64,000 bases of DNA from the NCBI RefSeq assembly GCF_905404315.1, contig NC_066312.1, forward strand, positions 6,435,001 through 6,499,000. The letters run 5' to 3'. The notes beneath the pieces are model-generated. The model saw only the letters and a program-made list of their open reading frames with translations, did not search any database and was not told where the DNA came from. Shown piece after piece: positions 1 through 11,459 of the stretch (the first letter of the stretch is position 1; every line of letters starts with the position of its first letter). Position numbers and translations under genes: made by a program. Origin of the DNA: Leptidea sinapis. Taxonomy: Eukaryota > Arthropoda > Insecta > Lepidoptera > Pieridae.

Positions 1-1647
1 CTAACATTAGTTTTATTACCGCTGTCCAAACTAACAAACACATTTGTTATACCTATAAATATATACATAATGGCTTCAATAATAAATAAATATAGTATAT
101 TTATTTATTATTTCAGAGTTGAGTGAATTGTGCTATAGGTACTACTTTTAGGTATGATATACTTTTTGTCTATTAAACCATGAGAAATGTTATGTTATTA
201 TAGATTACATGTGCATTTACTATAAGCCAATGGACTTACAGTAAATATGCACATGAAAGAAATTCTAATTGCAAAATTAAAAGTGGAACAATAATTTTTC
301 CTGCTTTCATTTTCATTCAAACAAGTCGTTTTGTTATGATAAGTTCCAAACGAGTCGACTGTGCTGCAATGAAAACTTTTTAAATACTCTTTCATGGCAT
401 GGACTACAAATTCAGATTATCATTATTACTAAATTTTTTTTTACGTAAGATGAAAACCGTAAATATCACATTTAAAAAAGCACAGAGTTTCGCATTATCG
501 ATGAGTGACATCACCCATGGGCGGTAAAAGCGCCCACCATTCGCGCGCGTAGATTGTTTGCAAAGGGATTCACACCAGTATTTTTAATGAGAGAGGCTTT
601 TGGAATCCTTGGTGACGCGATTCTGAGTAGAATTCTGTAGAATAACGTTTATTTATTTACATTCAGTTAGGAGCAATAAAAAACAGAAATAATGAGAGGC
701 ATTTACATTAAACATACATTCTAACATTTGTAGATTTATATATTTATATGTTTGTTTGAGTAAACATTGCGAACAAAGTCGGAACTCAGAATGAATCTGC
801 GCGTATTTTTTTTCTTCTGTGACAAACTTTATCTTTGCTGGGTTTATTTATCATTAAGCCTGTTAACTTGTTAATTTACTGTCAGTGATTGATCTCTTTG
901 CTGATTGAAACTTTAACTTACCATATCCACATTCAAATGACTCTTAATCTCTTAAAATATGATTTAATTAGTTTAGCTATTTTGCCCCTATTTACCTAAG
1001 AACCAACTATCTCTTTTTGAATAGGTGTATTTATTCATTCAGTAACCTAAATGTATGTGTAATATACTATAATTAGAGAGGAATCTTAAATTAAGTATTA
1101 ATATCGTTAAATTTCATACTACTCTCTCTTTACTTAAGCAATCACGATTTTTCCCAATGGGATACGCAAAGAAATTTATGACTTCCGCTTGCCACCGTTC
1201 AGACATACTCGCCCGGCTTCTTCCACAAGCATCAAAAATCTCTTACTTTTGTTACATTCCACCTTTTAAAATTATTCCATCAACATCAGCTCTTTAAATT
1301 TGCGTAGCCAATCTATTTTCATTTATTTTCTCTCATCTATCATCATCTATTACAAAACCACTCCAACATTTTCTTATCAATAATTACAAATACCTCTTCT
1401 TTTACTCTACTTTGCTCACTTAATCTTACTTTCAAATTAACACAAGTTATAGTTCAGTGTTTATTATTATTGCTTTGTAGTTGTTTAATGTTAGTAATGT
1501 GTTATAAAAAAGAAAACATTTTTTAATAAGGACAAGTCCATGTCTTGAACAATCCACATATTATATATTATAATGTCGTCGTGTCATAGCGACAAATACA
1601 ATAATGAAAATGTCATAATATAGAAGAGATCGTTTCAAATTTTATAG
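1..1647. other. Intronic or upstream AT-rich DNA, no gene seen
   Basis: No open frame with coding character or a usable splice pair was found here. A short GC-rich patch near 505-560 stands out from the AT-rich background but resembles nothing I recognise. If the downstream exons belong to one gene, this stretch is part of the intron preceding the exon at 1648. Confidence 0.4.
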
Positions 1648-1746
1648 GTAAAATCGGCGACGCTCGGGCGCTCACATAAAGCTGATGATGGATCAGCGAA
1701 AAGTTCCGATGTGCACGAGTATCACGAAATATCTGATACTGATACA
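1648..1746 (+). CDS. Putative internal exon, upstream part of the ACK-like gene
   Basis: An acceptor (TTTATAG) and a strong donor (GTAAGT) bracket 99 bases, exactly 33 codons in phase 0 at both ends. The translation is polar and low in hydrophobics, rich in Ser, His and Asp, with HEYHEISDTDT at its end, as expected of a disordered linker in a signalling protein. It is the first of six upstream exons on the same strand that can be chained in phase into the ACK-family C-terminal exons. No domain is visible. Membership in that gene is inferred from strand, order and phase only. Confidence 0.55.
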
Positions 1747-1865
1747 GTAAGTTTTAAAACTAACGGGAAAAGGGAACTCTTATTAATATCTAAAAACTTA
1801 ACAACTAAACTTGATAAGCGATACATAAGAAACATATGCGTGTGTAATGTAATTTTGATTGTTTA

Positions 1866-1951
1866 TAGGTATTTCAAACTTATTACGACTTAAAAGAAAA
1901 GCGTTTATTAGGTATTTCAAACTTATTACGACTTAAAAGAAAAGCGTTTAT
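1866..1951 (+). repeat. Perfect 43-bp tandem duplication
   Basis: Positions 1866-1908 are repeated exactly at 1909-1951. The unit starts TAGGTATTTC and ends GCGTTTAT. There is no divergence between copies, so the duplication is recent or still polymorphic. It lies in the intron about 120 bases after the donor at 1746. Confidence 0.95.
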
Positions 1952-2209
1952 CCTCTTCAATACATTCAAAGTTACTAATTAAATCTAAGAGTTCAATATA
2001 ATATCTTAGGAACTATTTTCATTTATTGTAAAAGTGCATTTATAAATAAGTTAAAAAAATTATAATTTCCTTCAGATTTTATCATAAGCAAGCATTCAGT
2101 TTCTGCTAGACAGGTTTCATAGAAACAACAACATTCTTTGATATATGTGAATAAAAGGCAAAACGCTTTTACATTGCGTGACGATTTTTCTTAGTTAACT
2201 GATAGTTGA

Positions 2210-3895
2210 CCTCATGCCGCGTTTAATAAATTTCTCTCGCACAAAATACCGGCGTGAAATAGCGGCATAGTGCCCTGGCCCCTCCACTAATATGTCAGCG
2301 ATCCTTAAAGAGTTTTTACCCCAGGAGGATACTGGCTCTACTAGAGGGATTCTCCCTCCCCGAGCATTCTCGCTCTACATTTCTGGGGAGGGCACAGAAC
2401 CACGCACGTCCGCGGACAAACGAGGTAGTAACACCACGGCACCCCGCTCTACGCTTAATGTGGACTTTTGCAACATCAGGGGAATCCACTCCAATTAAAA
2501 CGCCGTCCACCCCACCATGAGACGATGCAGCCGCCCTTGTATTTCCTTACAAAGACCGAGATATCTCGAGCGAGAGATATTTAAACAACATTAAAGGGTA
2601 CAAAATTGAGTGTAATTTTTGCCTCATTCCGGGGTATGTGTGTACATTAGGGAGGATATCTGCTGTCGCCTGTCTACTCTCTGGTTGAGTGTAGATTTTG
2701 AGGATCCGTGTCCGCATCTATGCTTGTGCCTACAGGTCCAATCCTGGAAACGCGTTCAAACGGCAACTGACAATATACTTGCACAGATCCCCTCTGCTGA
2801 AATCGTAGTCTCGGGTGATTTCAACGTGCACAATGCCGAATGGCTTGGGTCACGCGCCACAAACTACGCAGGGCGATCTGTGCTTAATTTTGCGTTGGCG
2901 TATGGTCTGTCCCAATTGATTGAGTTGCCAACGCGACTACCGGATGTGGACAGCCACATGCCGTCCTCATTAGATCTTCTGCTTACTACACATCCCGATA
3001 GTCACCAGGTCTCTACGCTCCTCGGAACGTCTACGGTAACGGTTGGGAAGGGTGCGTTCCTTTTATGCATCCTACCCTTGGGGCAAGATTTTTTTTCCTT
3101 CGGATGATCGTCGTGTCGTTGCACTAGCCGATGTGACACTGCTGAGCATAAATATTTTTGTACCGAGCTCTGTAGTACTAATCGGCGGCAGAACACAGCC
3201 CTAGTTTGATGCATCAGTTAAAGCAGCATCTGACTGCAAAATACAGGCGTATCTAACCTGGGTTGCAGCACAAAGGGTCCGAACTACAAAGTTCTAAATC
3301 CTGAGTCCCCAAGGCTGTGTGCTATCACCTACACTATTTCTTCTGCATATTAATGTATGTTGGGCACGAAGCTGGTCGTCATAGGTAGAGCACGGCAATA
3401 CTTCAAGCCGGCCTACGACATTCTAGCGCTATACAAAGTGCAGGTCCGGCCACATATGGAGTATTGCTGTCATCTCTGGTCTGGCGCACCCATTGCTCGG
3501 CTGTGAACGGCTGGATCACTTGTCTTTGCGTAAAGACGTCGCTTTATGGTGTGTCTTTTACCGCATTTATCACGGGGAGTGTTCCAAAGAGCTGTTTCAT
3601 CTGATTCTTGCTGCTGAATTCCATCTTCGCACGACGCGCCACAAATTAGGATACTATCCCCACGATCTGTGTGGCGTTTCTCAACAGTGTGGTTTTCAAT
3701 GAAATTTCTTCCACGTACAACAAAGGTGTGAGCTTCCTTGTTCGGTCTTTGGACGATACAACATGGGTACCTTCAAAAAAAGCGCGTACCCCTTCCTTGA
3801 AGCCGGCAACGCTCCCGTGATTCATCTGGTGTTGTAAGAGAATGTGGGCGGCGGTGTTCACTTATTATACGGACGTTTATGGAGGACAATTACTT
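2210..3895 (+). mobile_element. Jockey-type LINE, internally deleted copy
   Basis: The 5' part encodes an apurinic-type endonuclease: an NVDFCNIRGIHSN motif near 2456-2495, then SGDFNVHNAEW near 2812-2847 and LDLLLTT near 2970-2990. The frame then breaks. A scrap of reverse transcriptase block B (SPQGCVLSPTLFLLHIN, about 3302-3353) follows, and then the RT C-terminal region (VRPHMEYC near 3445, CERLDHLSLRKDVA near 3502-3543, FYRIYHGECSKELF near 3558-3600). The catalytic YxDD block and most of the RT are missing, so this is a dead copy. It ends in an A-rich stretch at 3893-3910. The C-terminal part closely matches the minus-strand copy at 43100-44580, so they are one family. It sits inside an intron of the host gene. 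Confidence 0.85.
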
Positions 3896-4384
3896 AAAAA
3901 AAATATAAAAACATCAAATTGTTCCTTTTAACATATTCAATATAAATATTTTACCTAACGAAGACCAAATCGAATATTAAAAAAACTTTGCGCAAACTGC
4001 CAAAGCGCATATTCGAAGCACTGTGACTGCCATATGTAATTAAGCATGTAGAAATAGGAAGGAATATTAATAAAGCATGGTGATGGCAAGTTTTTGGATT
4101 ATTACGGAGCTTAAGAACCTTCCATTTATAACATTGATTCACGTGTTTAATATTTCGTAACAAACTTTTTTCACAAGAAAAAAATATTCTAAAAAGTCCG
4201 CTAGATAAAAGAGGACAGACAAAACATTAGTAAATGGTGAAATTATTTTTTACAATACAATAACTATTGATTAAATGTGTTAAAAGTTTGCGAATTGTTA
4301 AACCCTTATAGGCAGCTGAAACCTTGTTTTATTACCGAAGTTACTGTAGCTGTACAAAATTTAACTTTCCTATTAATTCCAAAG

Positions 4385-4444
4385 GAAAGTAACGCGACCG
4401 ATAATGCAAAATCCGAAGTTCCACCGGAAAGTCCTGGTATATCG
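4385..4444 (+). CDS. Putative 20-codon exon of the ACK-like gene
   Basis: A pyrimidine-rich acceptor ending AAAG at 4384 and a GTAAGA donor at 4445 define 60 bases in phase 0, reading ESNATDNAKSEVPPESPGIS. An alternative NAGNAG-like acceptor at 4315 would extend the same frame upstream by 69 bases; that added segment is hydrophobic and less like its neighbours. Phase fits the exons at 1648 and 4969. There is no domain; the content is acidic and Pro/Ser-rich. Confidence 0.45.
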
Positions 4445-4968
4445 GTAAGAAGGAAATATGAATGTGTTTTGACGCAAATTAATGACTTTTCTTAATCGAA
4501 GCACAAACCTATTACGATATCCAATACTTTTACATATACTTAACCAACTTCAAAAAATGAGGAGGTTAACGTGTTTTTATATATTTTTATGGCACATCTT
4601 CGTAGTTGATGGTATTAATTTACTTAATACAAATTTCATGCTAGCACAAAACTCAAGTATTGAATCTCGTAATTTTGATTTTTTTTAAAGAGGTGCGTCG
4701 TATATACTGGTTCCTACTTGCATGAGTAATATATGTATTATTAGACTAACCTGTCATTCTTTTGTACACCAAACTTTAATCAAAAGCTTCGAAAAATTTA
4801 ATATGGTTCTACGTTTTAGCATGAAAAGATGGTGTTCCGTAATTTTGTTTAACTTTTTATTCATTTTGCATGACTATTCCTTCATATTTTTATTTCACAA
4901 ATAAACTAGCCAAATTTACTGAATTAAGTAACAACCAATCCCCATAATTGTTCAAAATTTGTTTTCAG

Positions 4969-5049
4969 AAAGCTTATAGTTTTAGTCAAAGCTTAATAGC
5001 TGAAATGGAAGTTATGTTTCGTAACTTCGATGATCAGAAGCAACAAGGT
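4969..5049 (+). CDS. Putative 27-codon exon of the ACK-like gene
   Basis: Acceptor TTTTCAG and donor GTAAGT enclose 81 bases in phase 0. The product starts KAYSFSQSLIAEMEVMFRNF and ends DDQKQQG, a likely amphipathic helix with regularly spaced Leu, Ile, Met and Phe. Splice sites are strong on both sides. I do not recognise the domain. Phase links it to 4385-4444 and 5390-5436. Confidence 0.6.
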
Positions 5050-5389
5050 GTAAGTTATTTTTATATTTCTATTTATCATGTTTGTGTCTAATAATATTAT
5101 TAAAGTAAAGTGTGTATAGCCGCAATGTTTTAAATACACGGTGCCAATAAAAACTGAACAGTTACATATAAATTTTAATTTAATTAAAAATATATTTAAT
5201 ATATATTATAACTAAAAGAGACTTATTTTTAACGCCCATTAACAAAGGAAGTTATCAATTATTATGTGATCAAAATTGTAAGTATCTAACCTAATTATTA
5301 TAAGTCTCTAAGTCGTAATTAATACATTGTTTTATAAATAACTAAATAACATTTGTATGAAAAGATTTAGCATAACTTTATATTTTCAG

Positions 5390-5436
5390 CAACGTCACAT
5401 ACGTCAAACGCGTGCTGATTTTGACGTCGCCAAAAG
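5390..5436 (+). CDS. Putative 47-base exon of the ACK-like gene
   Basis: Acceptor ATTTTCAG; donor AAAAG/GTAATG. The exon enters in phase 0 and leaves with two extra bases, reading QRHIRQTRADFDVAK plus a split Arg or Ser codon. It is basic at the start. Its end phase matches the start of the exon at 7758. Short exons like this are easy to call wrongly, and support rests on the phase chain. Confidence 0.55.
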
Positions 5437-7757
5437 GTAATGTTAAAGATATGTCTTTTAAAAACCTACTAGTAAAATATATTATTAACAACTGACAGAA
5501 GTCGTTCAATAATTTCCCCCTACTGTACAAGAAGATAAACCCGATTCATTGTGTTACATTTAAATTAACAATTGGATCTGGTTTGTCTGGTATATTAACG
5601 TCATGGAGCCATCAGATATCCTAATTAATAATAACATTAATAACAACTATTATTTATTTGTAAATACTCGTTATTTTATATTAATAATCGGTCGGCATGG
5701 CGCCCGCGCCCAAGCGCCCTTTCCCTCACCTCCCCGTATCTCGCACAGCCGAAAGCGTCATTATTCGATTGACTGATTTTTATATCTATATTTTTTAATC
5801 GACATTAAAGGAGGAGGCTCCAAAAATATTCTATTTAAATATTTTTTTCACTTTTAGTGTTTGTTGTTTTTTATGTCGGTTTTTATTTTCAAAGCTTCAG
5901 TACGTTGAGGTGTCAGTTGACTGATTTCGAGCTCTCACAGCTCACATCTCCGCTATGCACTACTCGCATCACCTCTCTGCTTTGGTCGCGGCTAATCTCG
6001 TCTCGTCTCCTCTCCTCTCCACTTTGGTGTAAACCGGGCCTTAGTGGGGACTTGCTCGGTGTGTTTAGATGTGGTACTCATACCTCGCCATGGTAAAGAT
6101 TTTACTTATATCATTATTTATACTACTTATATGTACATATGAAGTATCACTAATAAAAAAACTGTGTGTGTTTATGTCTATACGACAGAAGTGGACGCTT
6201 CCATAAGACTAGGTCAAGAGACTGCTTTTTTAGATATTTTTAAAACGAATCAATTTAGGTGCATCGTTTAGCGCAAGCTGTGTCGTCTTATATGTATGTC
6301 GTACCGAGAATTTTTATTATAAGCCTTTCTGGTCCCAATTACATGTAGCCGACATGATCTTTTATGGTCTTCGAACAGAGCAAGTATTTCTTATATCCTT
6401 CTATAGACTTAAATGTGACCGGCGTTTCCATACCCATTTTTCTGTTATCTTTAAAACACAAATATACATTGTTAGTTTATACTACACCATAGGAAATGTC
6501 TGAAATGGGGGAAAATATTGAGGACATAAAAAATATTGTTAAAAAAATATTGATTCATGGCCAGATAAAAACGTTTAGAAAGAGAGTTTTACGATTACAA
6601 GTAAAGTTGGATTATTTATACAATATTATTTAATAAAATCACAGAATAGATAAAACAAGTGGAAGTGCCCTTGATCTTCTTTATTTTTTCCGTAGAACCA
6701 AAGTTGTCAAAACTCGCATATATTTTGTAAACTAAAATGTATTTGCAATACACAGAAAATAATTATTTATGATTGGCTACAAATTATTAAAACGACTAAA
6801 TCGGAAAGCCTTTTTTTGTTATTAAAAATTAACTGTTAAAATAATTAATAATTTTTTTCATCTGACAATCAAATTCCAGCAGGGGCCAACAAAATCGGCC
6901 ACTCAACGATAGAGAACGCTACAACCAAATACCTAGGTATATACTCGTATGCAATATCTATATCAAAGCTGATCTCGATTAAGATTATTTCTCGAGGAAT
7001 TGATAACAGTTGCATACTGTTCGGGCACAATTAACTTTACTACATAGCGTTTAAAGGTTGGGGTGAACAAAATATGCTACAATAAGTACACTTACAGAGT
7101 AGCAATAGAACTGAATGTACGTAACTTTTTCAACCACTCCTATTTCTAGGGCAAAACAGCGGCCCGCTTGTTCTGTTGCTTTCTGTCTTTTCGTGTTCAT
7201 TTATAAAGACATGATATTGATTTTACTCTAAATATTGATCAATAATCATAACTTTAACTATAATTCGAAATATAACATATATTCGAACTGTGTACAAAAT
7301 CGCAATTAAAAGTGTATAAAAACAACATTTACAAAATAAAAACACAGCGTACTCGTCATAACAAGTACATAAATAACATATATCATTTTAACATTACGTA
7401 GTGAAGAGTGCCGTGAACACGGTACACCGTACCTAAGATGGTTTCATGACTCAGATTTTATTAATGCAACTTAAAAATAAATGTTATTATCGTAAGCGAC
7501 CATTATCTATTTCTATAAGAATAATAGTAATAATGGTTGTAATATTTTTTGTTACGATCGAGGCGTCATGTCACAGAGATTAGCTAATCGTGACTGAGCC
7601 GATGTTGCGGACCTCCGCATAATTGTAAGACAAGCGCGACAGCTGCGTTGCACATCCACTTGTATTTTCTATTCCGTGTATATATAGCAATGAAATTTAT
7701 GAAAGTTATTGCATCAAATTAAATTGTTGAATATATCGTACATTTATTGTTTACTAG
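5437..7757 (+). other. Intron, 2.3 kb, no gene content recognised
   Basis: This is AT-rich DNA between two in-phase exons. GC-rich islands near 5690-5755 and 5930-6095, the second strongly CT-biased (TCTCGTCTCGTCTCCTCTCC), look like fragments of repeats but I cannot name them. The 79-codon open frame across the second island is compositional, not a gene. Confidence 0.4.
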
Positions 7758-7883
7758 AGCAAATACATTAAGCAAAGCGGAGAGAAAGAAATCCGTCTAC
7801 ACAGGAACAATGAAACCGATGTCAGCGCACGACGAGAAGACACTCGCAACAGCTGTTGCTATGGCAAATGAAATTACAAACAA
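7758..7883 (+). CDS. Putative 126-base exon of the ACK-like gene
   Basis: The acceptor is TTTACTAG and the donor GTTAGT. With the split codon from 5436 it reads R, ANTLSKAERKKSVYTG, TMKPMSAHDEKTLATAVA, MANEITN, and leaves with two bases. The segment is basic then helical and Ala-rich. Its donor phase accepts either the exon at 8158 or the exon at 13572, the basis for the alternative-splicing proposal in the findings. No known domain recognised. Confidence 0.65.
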
Positions 7884-8157
7884 GTTAGTCTGATCACCAG
7901 ATTAGTTTTAAATATAAAATTTATATTTTCATAACGAAACTAATACCTATACATAAAAATAGTCAACACAACGGGTTCAATAAATGATATTAAATACATT
8001 AAAAAGTATTTTGTTAAAATTTCTGATAAAAAATTAATTATACTACAGATAATATTCTTATCTTTCGTCCGCAATGACCTCTTGCTTACCCTTTCTCGCT
8101 TTTTAGTACAATTAGACTAGATTAAAAGTTAAGTGTATAAGTTATTCAACTTTTCAG

Positions 8158-8302
8158 ATCCATGACAGACTTGGACGAAGCTAAATTGCCTCCGACGCCG
8201 AGTGAAAAGTCCAAGTTTCTCTTCAAGTTGCCCCTAGTTGGCCATAGCCATCACGAAGTTGAAAAAGAGACCAGTGGTAACGGAACCAATCGCGCTCAAT
8301 AA
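8158..8302 (+). CDS. Exon with internal donor; alternative C-terminus if not spliced
   Basis: The acceptor (ACTTTTCAG) gives the split Lys codon and then SMTDLDEAKLPPTPSEKSKF, LFKLPLVGHSHHEVEKETS. Two outcomes fit. Read through, it continues GNGTNRAQ and stops at TAA 8300-8302, a truncated form without UBA modules; from the exon at 1648 that route encodes 185 residues. Spliced at the internal donor after 8276 (G/GTAACG), it exits with one base and joins the exon at 14972 in frame. The PPTPSEKSKF stretch is a plausible proline-directed phosphorylation site (inference). No clean AATAAA lies close downstream, which weakens the terminal-exon reading. Confidence 0.6.
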
Positions 8303-8519
8303 TATATTACCTCAACTAACATTGACGGCCGCATTTGCTACTAACTATAACACTTTGAGACAAACAGAAGCAAGAGTTTTTTTTTTTTGTAAATATTGAA
8401 ATTATATAGTGCGTCTTTATCAAAGTATACTTAACGTAATAACTACTGTTAAATAGAGCATTGAATTAGCAGTGAGTACAATTAGCAGCGATGGATAGCT
8501 TAAGCTCTGTAAAATCTTA

Positions 8520-8660
8520 TCGTCCCAATTACCACAGTATCTGAAGACGAAGGTTTTCAACCAGTGTGTGTTGCCAGTGATGACTTACGGTACGCAGACT
8601 AGACATGTGCCTAATAAGAAAGCTCATGGTCGCTCAGATGGCAATGCTAGGAGTTTGATG
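8520..8660 (+). mobile_element. Fragment of an RTE-like LINE reverse transcriptase
   Basis: One frame reads LKTKVFNQCVLPVMTYGTQT at about 8538-8597, the conserved segment after the RT catalytic core in RTE-like LINEs (family consensus approx. K.KVF.QCVLPVLTYG.ETW). A further scrap resembling KLMVAQMAMLGV follows in a shifted frame. Only about 140 bases survive. Confidence 0.65.
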
Positions 8661-8868
8661 ATGATAATAATGAACGTTATGGCGTTAGATATCTGTCATA
8701 TTTTATGTCAGTAAACTAAAAGTGTTTATTTGAAAATGAATGAACTATTAACATCTTTGAATCGCTTAATACACGTTTTGGGCAAACATTTAAAAGGCAT
8801 GCCTCCATTATCATCAAAAAAGGATCAATAGAATTCATCATAAATATGGTATAAGCTTTGTATATTAT

Positions 8869-9930
8869 ACTAGCGGACCCGACAGACGTTGTACTGTAAA
8901 AAAAAACTCGCCGATGGAATTTCGTAAAATCCGTAAGCTTTAACCTTTTTAGCTGACCTCTACTCGACGAAAGGAATATTCCTACCAAATTTCAAGTCTC
9001 TACGCCTTATGGTTCCAGAGATATCGTGATGAGTGACTATATACGTGGATTTTCTAGATTCAGACCACAAACTATCAAGAATTGGCCTTGAGATTTGTTA
9101 ATGGTCATGGCGAATGCAAGTCGGATCGGAAATTAAAGATTTGCGGGCTAACTCGACATGCAAAATGTTCATGAAGTAGTTGCTGCAAATCATGAAGAAT
9201 TGCTATTATCATTGCTGCATTGATCTCTTCATGTCGTTGTTCCTCCATTGTGCCCATGAAATATAATTGTTAAAATTTATCCAATTCGATGGTGAATCTG
9301 TCCTTGTATCTACAAAATCAAAAGCAAAGTTACTGATTTGTAAACACTTATTTTTAGAATTAGTATACACAATACATAGGAATAAGTATAGTAGGTATGT
9401 TATTCTTCTATTGTATTGTGTGTAAGAATATAAATAAATTAATACCCAGAATATCGGATTAAATCGTCGTTCTTAGACAATGTCTGCCCCAAATGAGGAC
9501 ATTTGGAAACAAACATTGTATTTTTGAGTGTTTGCTAGAAAATGTCGTGATTTGGTAATTTCCCACTAAGGCAGCACAATACTGGCGTTTCTCCAGATAA
9601 TACTTGCAAACAACGTCCATCGACCCAATGTGAACGCTAGTATCCAAGCGGTAATCAGTACTGCGAGCGGTATCAAAATGCTGCTCGATTCAAATCAGTA
9701 CTTCATAAATTTCTTCTTGTGCGTCGAAAAGTATCTAGTTGTTGATCTGTGAGTTTTACTGGCTGCCTCGCTTTGCTCTTGTGATTCAGAAACATAACGT
9801 CGAGCCTATACTAACGCGGTGCTTTTTACCTGCAATTTCTTGTTGTTCGTTAGTCCAATTCGCAATGTTTCGAATCCTAGTTGCATTACGTCCATGTCGG
9901 GAAAGATGGCACAATTAGCTAATAGAAACT
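8869..9930 (-). mobile_element. Helitron remnant with Rep N-terminus and Pif1-helicase end
   Basis: On the minus strand the region shows, in order: an N-terminal motif like that of Helitron Rep/helicase proteins (SESQEQSEA near 9760-9785, then VHIGSMDVVCKYY near 9595-9635); a large deletion; and the helicase motif RLAFAMTINKSQGQ near 9066-9110. The element ends in a Helitron-type 3' terminus, read on minus as GGGTCCGCTAGT, at 8869. All frames are broken. Known Helitrons encode a HUH Rep nuclease fused to a Pif1-like helicase; here the HUH region is gone. The shared terminus with 37395 and 54486 ties them to one superfamily. Confidence 0.75.
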
Positions 9931-10061
9931 CAAAACAAACACACCCACCCATTGACATTCTATACATCTTATGTATAGAATATTATATTACGTCATTGCA
10001 CCCACCAGTCAACTTGAATAACATGACGTGCACTGTCAGTTGTATTTTATTACTCATGTAG

Positions 10062-11009
10062 CGTGAAACTAACAATAAACTTCATTGAATTCTTTCTATT
10101 CTGGAGATGTCATGAAAATGTCAATCCATACAAAATGTATGAGAAAATAAATGTTTTTATGATAATATTTTTTGTGACTATATCGATATTTTATTACTTA
10201 TTATCCTATTCCGGACTAAGAGTAACCTGAAAAGAGGTGCACTTAGGGGTAGATATATATGTGGGTTTAATGGTAAAAATATTTATTTACTTAAGGTACT
10301 AAACTTATCTATGACACTTGGTAAATAACTATAACTAATGGTTCTATTTGTGAGTACGCGGATCTCTATTATTAATTGGTTAAAATGGTTACTCGGACCA
10401 GTCCTGTAATGGTTATAGGCAAATGGTCAATGGTAACCAGGACCGGCCCGATCAATGATCACCCGCGTACCACCTTGCTAAAGGCAACACATGGTTTTAT
10501 TACAATTAATTTTATCTACTAAGCAATATTTGTAATATAATGCTGTTCGATGGATTTACTTCGAACATACTCCCGAGCACAAAAGAAAAATTAACAATAG
10601 CAAGTTACATGAAAATATCTCTAAATTATAAAACTATTGGTTATGCTAAACAACAATAATAGTAATAATGTAAGAAAAAACGAATGTACAAAACATACTT
10701 AAATAAAACTAATTATACTAAAACTGAAATAAATTTAAAAAATACAATTGTCGTACTATAAAGTGTAAAGACTATCTATTCGCGACGTTTGGCAAACGAT
10801 CTCTATAACTTATGGTAATTCAGTGACACTCAGCTGACGGTCAGCTGTACTCTGCTTTCGCGTTTTCACCATATCACTTATCACTGGTTCACTGGTTAAG
10901 TCACTAGACACCTGCAGCTGTGCCGAGGGTCGAGCGCGAACCGTCCCTCGGCCGCGGCAACGCCTTCCTCTCCTCCAGATCCATGCGGCTACTCCAAATA
11001 AGCCGACTA
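10062..11009. other. Intronic stretch, unassigned
   Basis: This lies between the Helitron remnant and the BEL/Pao remnant. A GC-rich patch near 10820-11000 begins with CAGCTGACGGTCAGCTG and may be an LTR or flank of the BEL/Pao copy, but I could not find a matching partner on its other side. No exon signal that fits the flanking phases was found. Confidence 0.35.
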
Positions 11010-11294
11010 TTATCTAATTATTTCAATGTCTCGCGTATACTGTTCTCCGACACCGTTGACAATTCCACGGCGCCGACGCCGTCTAGCGTGAAACTTAAAA
11101 TGCTCTGTATTCAAAAGCTCATTGTAGTAATTAAGTTCCTCGTAATCATGACGTAACTGGTGAGTAATTATGTCAAAATTACTGTATGTGTTATTACGGG
11201 AGTTGCATAATTTATCTAAATAATTCATAATTTTATTATAGGTTTCTATACCTGCCCAATATGGTTCCATATCATAATATACATATACAATCAA
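11010..11294 (-). pseudogene. Env-like fusion-protein fragment beside BEL/Pao gag
   Basis: A minus-strand open frame of 94 codons carries a run of six arginines, a furin-like cleavage signal, followed by GIVNGVG, the start of a fusion-peptide-like segment. This layout is typical of the env-like proteins of insect errantiviruses and some BEL/Pao elements, related to baculovirus F proteins (family knowledge). The frame ends soon after the cleavage site, so the fusion subunit is absent and the fragment cannot be functional. Its position downstream (in the minus sense) of the gag remnant is as expected for a pol-deleted element. Confidence 0.6.
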
Positions 11295-11459
11295 TGTCCA
11301 TCTGTCTCTGATGAGCTGTAACTTAGATATTGGACCAAAATCAATAGGTTCTTGGGTTATTGGTCATTTCCTGTGTTTTAAACAACCCATAAGTTGGTGA
11401 AAACAACGTCATAAAAATAGAATTGCCGTAGCTATCTAGATTTTCTGGTATTTACTAAA

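Noticed and set aside
4316..4384. Upstream extension of the exon at 4385 through a second acceptor
   Set aside because: It keeps the frame but adds a hydrophobic stretch unlike its disordered neighbours, and the pyrimidine tract favours the 4384 acceptor. Kept only as an alternative.
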